NCBI GenBank assembly: GCA_050183765.1
Contig: JBFXAZ010000003.1
Location: 1 to 64,000, forward strand
Direction: 5' to 3'
From: JAFAZJ01 sp050183765
Lineage (GTDB): Bacteria > Pseudomonadota > Alphaproteobacteria > Reyranellales > Reyranellaceae
DNA length: 64,000 nt
Of the stretch, positions 59,595-64,000 are shown in pieces. Below the pieces are notes generated by a model that saw only the letters and a list, made by a program, of their open reading frames with translations, ran no database searches and was not told the DNA's origin. Position numbers and translations under genes: made by a program. Numbering within the stretch: position 1 is the stretch's first letter; each line of letters begins with the position of its first letter.

Positions 59595-62234
59595 ATGTCA
59601 GATCTGACCCATAGCCCCAATCGGCGGGCCGTGCCCGGACGCCGACAAATGCGCGGGGTGGGATTGCGCAACCGCATCGGCGCGGTCGTTGCCGTGCTGG
59701 GAGTCCGGGCCGTGGTCTGGGGCGCGGTCGCCTTCGCGCTGTTGCTGATCGGCCTGGGTTCCGCGGCAATGGCGATCGTGCTGTCGCTGCGGCTTACAAC
59801 GCTGAATCTCGATCACGAGGCGTCTATGCGGCTGGTCAGCGTCTACGACCGGCTGCAGGATCTGACGACCGACCTTCTCGTCGTCGTGACGGCGGATAGC
59901 GCCGAGGTCCGGTTGCCCGCGGCGCGCGCTTCCTGGCGTCGCATCGCCGCCGACATCGCCGCCCTTTGCAAATCCGAGGGCAGGCCGGCATACGACGATC
60001 GTCGCTATCTTCTGCCCGTCTGTGCGCGCTTCGAGGCGGCGGTTCCGGTTGTCGATGCCCTGCTGTCGCACGACGCCGTGCTCTTGCCGCAGAACCAGCG
60101 CGAGGCCGCCGAGCGGTTGGCGGAGCTGATCGACTCCGTGCGTTCGTTCGACAAGGATCGCAACAAGCTTTCGGCCGATCAGAGCCGGCGGCTGGCCGAG
60201 CAGAAGCAGCTCCTGGTCATCCTGAGCGGCGCCACCGCCGGCGGCCTGCTGTCCGGCCTGGCGTTGGCCTACGTCGTGACAGGCGCGGCCGCCGCCCATC
60301 GACGGCGCTGGCTGGCGGCGAGCGAGGCCGAGCGGGCGGTGACCGAGACGCGCGCCCAGCTCATGGAGGCGATCGAGGCCATCCCTGTCGGCTTTGGTCT
60401 GTACGACCGCGACGCGCGGCTGATGATGTTCAACGACCGCCTGGCCGGCATGAACCGGAGCATCTACACCCCCGACCTCATCGGCAAGACGCATCGCGAG
60501 GTGGTCGAGGCGGCCGCCGCCTCGCAGTCGTGGCGCTGGAGCACGGTGGAGGCGCGCCAGGCCTGGATGGAGCGCCAGCTCGAGCGCTTCCGCGACGGCA
60601 AGCGCGGCGACCTGCAGGATCGCGGCGACGGTCACTGGTTCGAGTTCTTCGAGATCCGCACGCCCAGCGGGCTGACCGCCTCGATCCGGCACGACGTGAC
60701 CGCGCACAAACGCTACCAGCAGCAGCTCGAGGCCAGCGAGCGCCGCTACCGCGAGCTCGTCGATTCTCTGGTCGACGTGGTCTTCACGTCGAATCCGGAG
60801 GGGCGCTTCAGCTACGTCAGTGCCGCGGTCGAGCATTGGCTGGGTATCCCGCCGCACGAGTTCGTCGGCCGTACGGCGGCCTCGGTGGTCCATCCCGACG
60901 ACCATCGGCGCTTCGGTGCCGCGCTGCGGGCGGCGCGGCTGTCGCCGCAGCAGACCCAGGCGATGATCATCCGCGTCGGTCCGACGCCGGACAGCGTGCG
61001 CTACGCCGAGGTACGGTTCCGGCCGACGTCCGAGGTCGGCGCCAACGGCCACGTCGGTTTCACCGGCATCCTGCGCGACGTTCACGAGCAGGTGCTGATG
61101 GAACGTCGCCAGCGCGACGACACGATGAAGCTGCGCTCGATCGTCGAGTCGGCGGGCGCGCTGATCCTGCTCGTCGACCGTGACCTGAAGGTCGTCCTGG
61201 CCAACCGCACCTTCCTCGCCGCGACCGGCGACGAGACTCGTGACGTGTCCGGCCTGATGTTGGACGAGGTCGTTTCCTGCGGTATCGACAAGGCGGTGCT
61301 GTCGCGCTGGATCGGGCACGAGGGATCTTCGCCGCTGGAACCGGTGGAGTTCGACAATATCATTCCCACGCCCGATGGCGCTCGCCGCATCGTGCGCGTC
61401 ACGGCGAGCCCGGTGCAGGACGAGGTCGGCCGCGTCAACTACATCCTGTTCCTGGGCGTCGACGAGACGGCGCGGCGCGCCGCCGAGGTCCAGCTGATCG
61501 ACGCGGCGCGCCTGGCCACGGTCGGCCAGATGGCCACCGGCATCGCGCACGAGATCAACCAGCCGTTGACGGTGATCGGCTTCTCCGCCGAATCGCTGCT
61601 GGACGACCTGGCGGAGGGCCTCGACAGCGACCCGAAGGCGTTCCGCGAAGTCCTCGCCGGCCGGCTCAAGACCATCGAGGATCAGACGCATCGTGCCGCC
61701 AACATCGTGCGTCAACTGCGTGTCTTCTCACGCAAGCCGAGCGAGACGCCGACACCCTTCGATGTCGCCCAGGCGATCCGCGACGGTGTCGGGCTGATGA
61801 GCGAACAGCTGCGCCTGGCGCGCTTCGACGTCGAGCTCGACATCGCTCCCGACCTTCCGGCGGTGATCGGCCATCCCAACCGCCTGCAGCAGGTGCTGAT
61901 CAACCTGATCGCCAACGCGCGCGACGCCATCCAGGAGGCGCGCACGCACCGGCCGGACCTGAAGGCCGGCCGGTGGATCGGCATTCGCGCCTATCGCAGG
62001 CCGGGCGGCGACGGCGTGGCGATCGAGGTCGCGGACAACGGCGACGGCATCCCGGCCGACGTGGTCCCGCGGCTGTTCGAGCCGTTCTTCACCACCAAGC
62101 CCAGCGGCAAGGGGACCGGGCTCGGCCTGTCGATCAGCTCCGAGATCGTGCGCGAGATGAACGGCACGATCGCCGTCACCAACCGCCTGCAGGGCGGCGC
62201 GGTGTTCCGCCTCAATCTGCCGTCGGCGGGCTGA
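59595..62234 (+). CDS. Membrane PAS-domain sensor histidine kinase
   Basis: An 879-residue kinase. Two helices at about 40-64 and 207-232 flank a ~140-residue periplasmic sensor with predicted helical bundle. Three PAS regions follow (about 255-370, 385-500 and 515-630; YDRDARLMMFNDRLAGMN, SNPEGRFSYVSAAVEHWLG, VDRDLKVVLANRTFLAATG). The dimerisation domain has phospho-His652 in GIAHEINQPLTVIG, and the ATPase has NLIANARDAI, VADNGDGIP and GTGLGLSIS. The HEINQPL type is like DctB and FixL. It presumably phosphorylates the upstream response regulator. The signal is unknown; no heme or redox ligand is evident. Confidence 0.92.
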   Translation: MSDLTHSPNRRAVPGRRQMRGVGLRNRIGAVVAVLGVRAVVWGAVAFALLLIGLGSAAMAIVLSLRLTTLNLDHEASMRLVSVYDRLQDLTTDLLVVVTADSAEVRLPAARASWRRIAADIAALCKSEGRPAYDDRRYLLPVCARFEAAVPVVDALLSHDAVLLPQNQREAAERLAELIDSVRSFDKDRNKLSADQSRRLAEQKQLLVILSGATAGGLLSGLALAYVVTGAAAAHRRRWLAASEAERAVTETRAQLMEAIEAIPVGFGLYDRDARLMMFNDRLAGMNRSIYTPDLIGKTHREVVEAAAASQSWRWSTVEARQAWMERQLERFRDGKRGDLQDRGDGHWFEFFEIRTPSGLTASIRHDVTAHKRYQQQLEASERRYRELVDSLVDVVFTSNPEGRFSYVSAAVEHWLGIPPHEFVGRTAASVVHPDDHRRFGAALRAARLSPQQTQAMIIRVGPTPDSVRYAEVRFRPTSEVGANGHVGFTGILRDVHEQVLMERRQRDDTMKLRSIVESAGALILLVDRDLKVVLANRTFLAATGDETRDVSGLMLDEVVSCGIDKAVLSRWIGHEGSSPLEPVEFDNIIPTPDGARRIVRVTASPVQDEVGRVNYILFLGVDETARRAAEVQLIDAARLATVGQMATGIAHEINQPLTVIGFSAESLLDDLAEGLDSDPKAFREVLAGRLKTIEDQTHRAANIVRQLRVFSRKPSETPTPFDVAQAIRDGVGLMSEQLRLARFDVELDIAPDLPAVIGHPNRLQQVLINLIANARDAIQEARTHRPDLKAGRWIGIRAYRRPGGDGVAIEVADNGDGIPADVVPRLFEPFFTTKPSGKGTGLGLSISSEIVREMNGTIAVTNRLQGGAVFRLNLPSAG

Positions 62235-62789
62235 TCACTTCGGCGCCAGCTTCTCGATCTTCGCGAAGTCGATCACCTTCAGGTATTCGTCCACCTTCGC
62301 GCGCGGCAGATTCCCTTCCTGCCACGACAGCTTCACGAACAGGTTGTTCGACATCAGGAAGTACAGCTCAGTGCTCTTGCTGTTCTTGCCTTCGAGGGCG
62401 TCGCGTCCCGCGGCCTTCGTCATGGTCCAGCCCTTGGCCTTGCGCTTGGCCTCGTCCTTCCACAGGGCGATCGGATAGCGGGCCGAGCCGTCGGGGTTGT
62501 TGTGGATCGCGATCATCACCGAGTCGAGGTTCGCGGTGTGCTGACCCAGGCGATAGTGGCGGTAGGCGCCGACGACCTTGTTCATGGGGGAGTTGGACGC
62601 CTCGATCCCCGGTTTGGTCGCGGTCCAGCCCGGCAGCGGCTCGGGCAGTGCCGCGGCATAGGTGGCGGCCCGCGCCTTCCACGCCACGATTGGCGAGTCG
62701 GCTGGCTTCGCAGCCTGCGACCACGCGGAAACAGACAGCAGGCCACAGACCATTGCCGCCATCGCGGCGGCGATCATTCGTCCGAACAT
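62235..62789 (-). CDS. Exported hypothetical protein with the LPEPLPGWT domain
   Basis: A 184-residue exported protein (signal MAAMVCGLLSVSAWSQ) whose domain recurs in the next gene: AALPEPLPGWTATK, YRHYRLGQHTANLDSVMIAI, DGSARYPIALWKDEAKR, ELYFLMSNNLFVKLSWQEG and EYLKVIDFAKIEKLAPK. I do not recognise a named family. Most likely a periplasmic or outer-membrane associated protein. ATG 62789 places the signal at the N-terminus. It is convergent with the kinase gene, which ends one base away. Confidence 0.75.
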   Translation of the reverse strand: MFGRMIAAAMAAMVCGLLSVSAWSQAAKPADSPIVAWKARAATYAAALPEPLPGWTATKPGIEASNSPMNKVVGAYRHYRLGQHTANLDSVMIAIHNNPDGSARYPIALWKDEAKRKAKGWTMTKAAGRDALEGKNSKSTELYFLMSNNLFVKLSWQEGNLPRAKVDEYLKVIDFAKIEKLAPK

Positions 62790-62984
62790 GGCATCCCCCA
62801 ACAGGATCGCCGGCGCGACACGGACCGGCAGGATCATCTTTGATGCCAATCGTTGCGGTTGCAACCGCAAATCCCACGTGATGATCGGTGCACACGGCGG
62901 CCCGGCCATCGAGCAGGCTACGCTATCGCCATCCGTCGGCGAGGTGAGGTGGCATTTGGCCGCCTTCCGCGACCGGCGGGCTCT

Positions 62985-64000
62985 TCACTTCGAAGCCAGC
63001 TTCTCGATCTTCGCGAAGTCGAGAACCTTCAGATACTCCTCCATACGGGCCCGCGGCAGATGGGCCTCCTGCCATGAGACTGTGACGAACAGATTGTTGG
63101 GCATCAGGAAGAACAGGTCGGTGGTGTCGCCACCCTTCTTCGTGAACTCCATCGCGTCGCGGCCCGCGACCCTGACCTTCTTGTAGCCTTCGGCCGTCGC
63201 CTTGGCGGGATCGTTCCAGAACTCGATCGGATAGCGCGCCGAGCCGTCCGGGTTGTTGGCGATGCCGATCGACAACGAGTCGAGATGCGCCGGGTGCTTT
63301 CCGAGCCTGTACTGCCGGAAGCCTGAAACGTAGCGACCAGCCATCGCCGAGTTCGAGGCGTCGGCCACCGCCTTGAGCGCGGTCCAGCCGGGCAGGGGTT
63401 CGGGCAGTGCCGCGGCGTAGCTTTCGGCCCGAGCCATCCAGCCCGCCATCGGCGATCCGGGCGGCGGCGCGGACGGGGCCGGGGCCGCGACAGGCTTCGG
63501 CGGTGCGGTGACGGGCGCGACGACACAGGGCGGTACGGGCGCGGCAAAGGCGAAGGTCTGCGGCACGGCGCTGTTCCAGGAGCGCGTGCTGACCCCATTG
63601 CGCTCGGTGCCTTCGAACTTCGCGCAGCTCGCCGCGACATGCACCGTCACGGCGCCGCCCTTGTCCGTGACCTTTCCAGCGTGGCGCGCGGCGACGCACG
63701 TCAGCGAATCGCTCGTGTAGCGATCGGTGCCGTAGACCGAGCCGCCGAACTTCATCGCGTCCGGCGTGCAGCCGCACGTCATCGATTGGCCCGGCGACAT
63801 GCCGGCGACGTTGATGGAGCGCGGACAATCCTTGGGCAGCGGCGCGGTGGGGGCCGCGCCAGGAGTGGCCGCAACGGTCGTCGGCTTGGGTCCGGCGGCC
63901 ACGCTGGCAAGGCCGCACGCAGGTGCCGGATGGGCGAACACCAAGGTCTTGGCCGCGGGGCCGCTCCAGCTCGCCGACTTGATGTTGTTGGATTCCGAGC
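62985..64000 (-). CDS. LCCL-repeat protein with the LPEPLPGWT domain (5' end outside window)
   Basis: The frame runs off the right edge, so the N-terminus is missing. At least two LCCL domains are visible. The last is complete: CPRSINVAGMSPGQSMTCGC, GSVYGTDRYTSDSLTCVAAR, HAGKVTDKGGAVTVHVAAS, GTERNGVSTRSWNSAVPQTF. The end of an earlier one is SNNIKSASWSGPAAKTLVF. A proline-rich linker (APPKPVAAPAPSAPPPG) joins them to a C-terminal domain shared with the neighbour at 62235 (AALPEPLPGWTALK, FRQYRLGKHPAHLDSLSIGI). LCCL domains are known from extracellular proteins and may bind lipopolysaccharide or lipids. Probably exported. Tandem to its single-domain paralogue. Confidence 0.85.
   Translation of the reverse strand, partial: SESNNIKSASWSGPAAKTLVFAHPAPACGLASVAAGPKPTTVAATPGAAPTAPLPKDCPRSINVAGMSPGQSMTCGCTPDAMKFGGSVYGTDRYTSDSLTCVAARHAGKVTDKGGAVTVHVAASCAKFEGTERNGVSTRSWNSAVPQTFAFAAPVPPCVVAPVTAPPKPVAAPAPSAPPPGSPMAGWMARAESYAAALPEPLPGWTALKAVADASNSAMAGRYVSGFRQYRLGKHPAHLDSLSIGIANNPDGSARYPIEFWNDPAKATAEGYKKVRVAGRDAMEFTKKGGDTTDLFFLMPNNLFVTVSWQEAHLPRARMEEYLKVLDFAKIEKLASK

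Noticed and set aside
59598..61715. 705-codon open frame on the minus strand
   Set aside because: Antisense to the histidine kinase, whose PAS, HisKA and ATPase motifs are intact.

Overview
The window is GC-rich chromosomal DNA of an alphaproteobacterium. The evidence is the ribosomal cluster rpsF-rpsR-rplI next to fabD-fabG, a 55-residue cysteine-free L33, a ParE-type topoisomerase subunit, and many ABC transporters, amidases and dioxygenases. The gene content resembles soil or plant-associated Rhizobiales or Reyranella-like bacteria, but no gene here fixes the genus. I saw no rRNA, tRNA, CRISPR array, prophage or classical insertion sequence.

1-26 kb is a catabolic region. It starts with a branched-chain amino acid type ABC system (a LivM-LivG fusion cut by the window edge, LivH and a Tat-exported binding protein), divergent from a Crp/Fnr regulator. 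Next come an N-carbamoyl-D-amino-acid hydrolase, a flavin reductase-like protein, an M28-like protein that has lost its metal ligands, a hydantoin racemase and a complete polar amino acid ABC importer. Two PuuE-like NodB-fold hydrolases, an APH-family kinase and an aminotransferase follow. Together these look like a ureide or hydantoin route that uses PuuE-type hydrolases in place of a classical hydantoinase. Further on are an ABC-2 exporter, two DHDPS-family aldolases, MepA and M23 peptidases, enoyl-CoA hydratase, a TauD dioxygenase, an amidase, a GNAT acetyltransferase and an FAH-family hydrolase.

26-45 kb is mostly housekeeping: patatin, OsmC, an ASCH-like protein, rpmG, an RND efflux operon with its TetR repressor, a TSUP permease, the S6/S18/L9 operon, fabD-fabG, pyrD, a nitroreductase and a Kef-type antiporter. 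Between rpmG and the RND gene lies a tandem pair of similar units, each ending in a rho-independent terminator; these are probable twin small RNAs.

45-64 kb holds parE, a thioesterase-DUF1007-NicO metal transport operon, a DMT permease, a second amidase, an AraC-GyrI regulator, an MGMT-like protein and an orphan AHH/HNH-like nuclease. A five-gene catabolic operon follows (cyclase, small unknown protein, PhyH dioxygenase, ABM monooxygenase, D-aminoacylase-like). The window ends with a response regulator and PAS histidine kinase pair and two exported paralogues, one carrying LCCL repeats and running off the edge.

A thread through the window is a set of inverted-arm palindromic elements (15.7, 26.2, 32.4, 39.9 and 42.3-42.7 kb). 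The last one carries a DUF559 endonuclease-like gene between its arms and supplies the ribosome binding site of pyrD.
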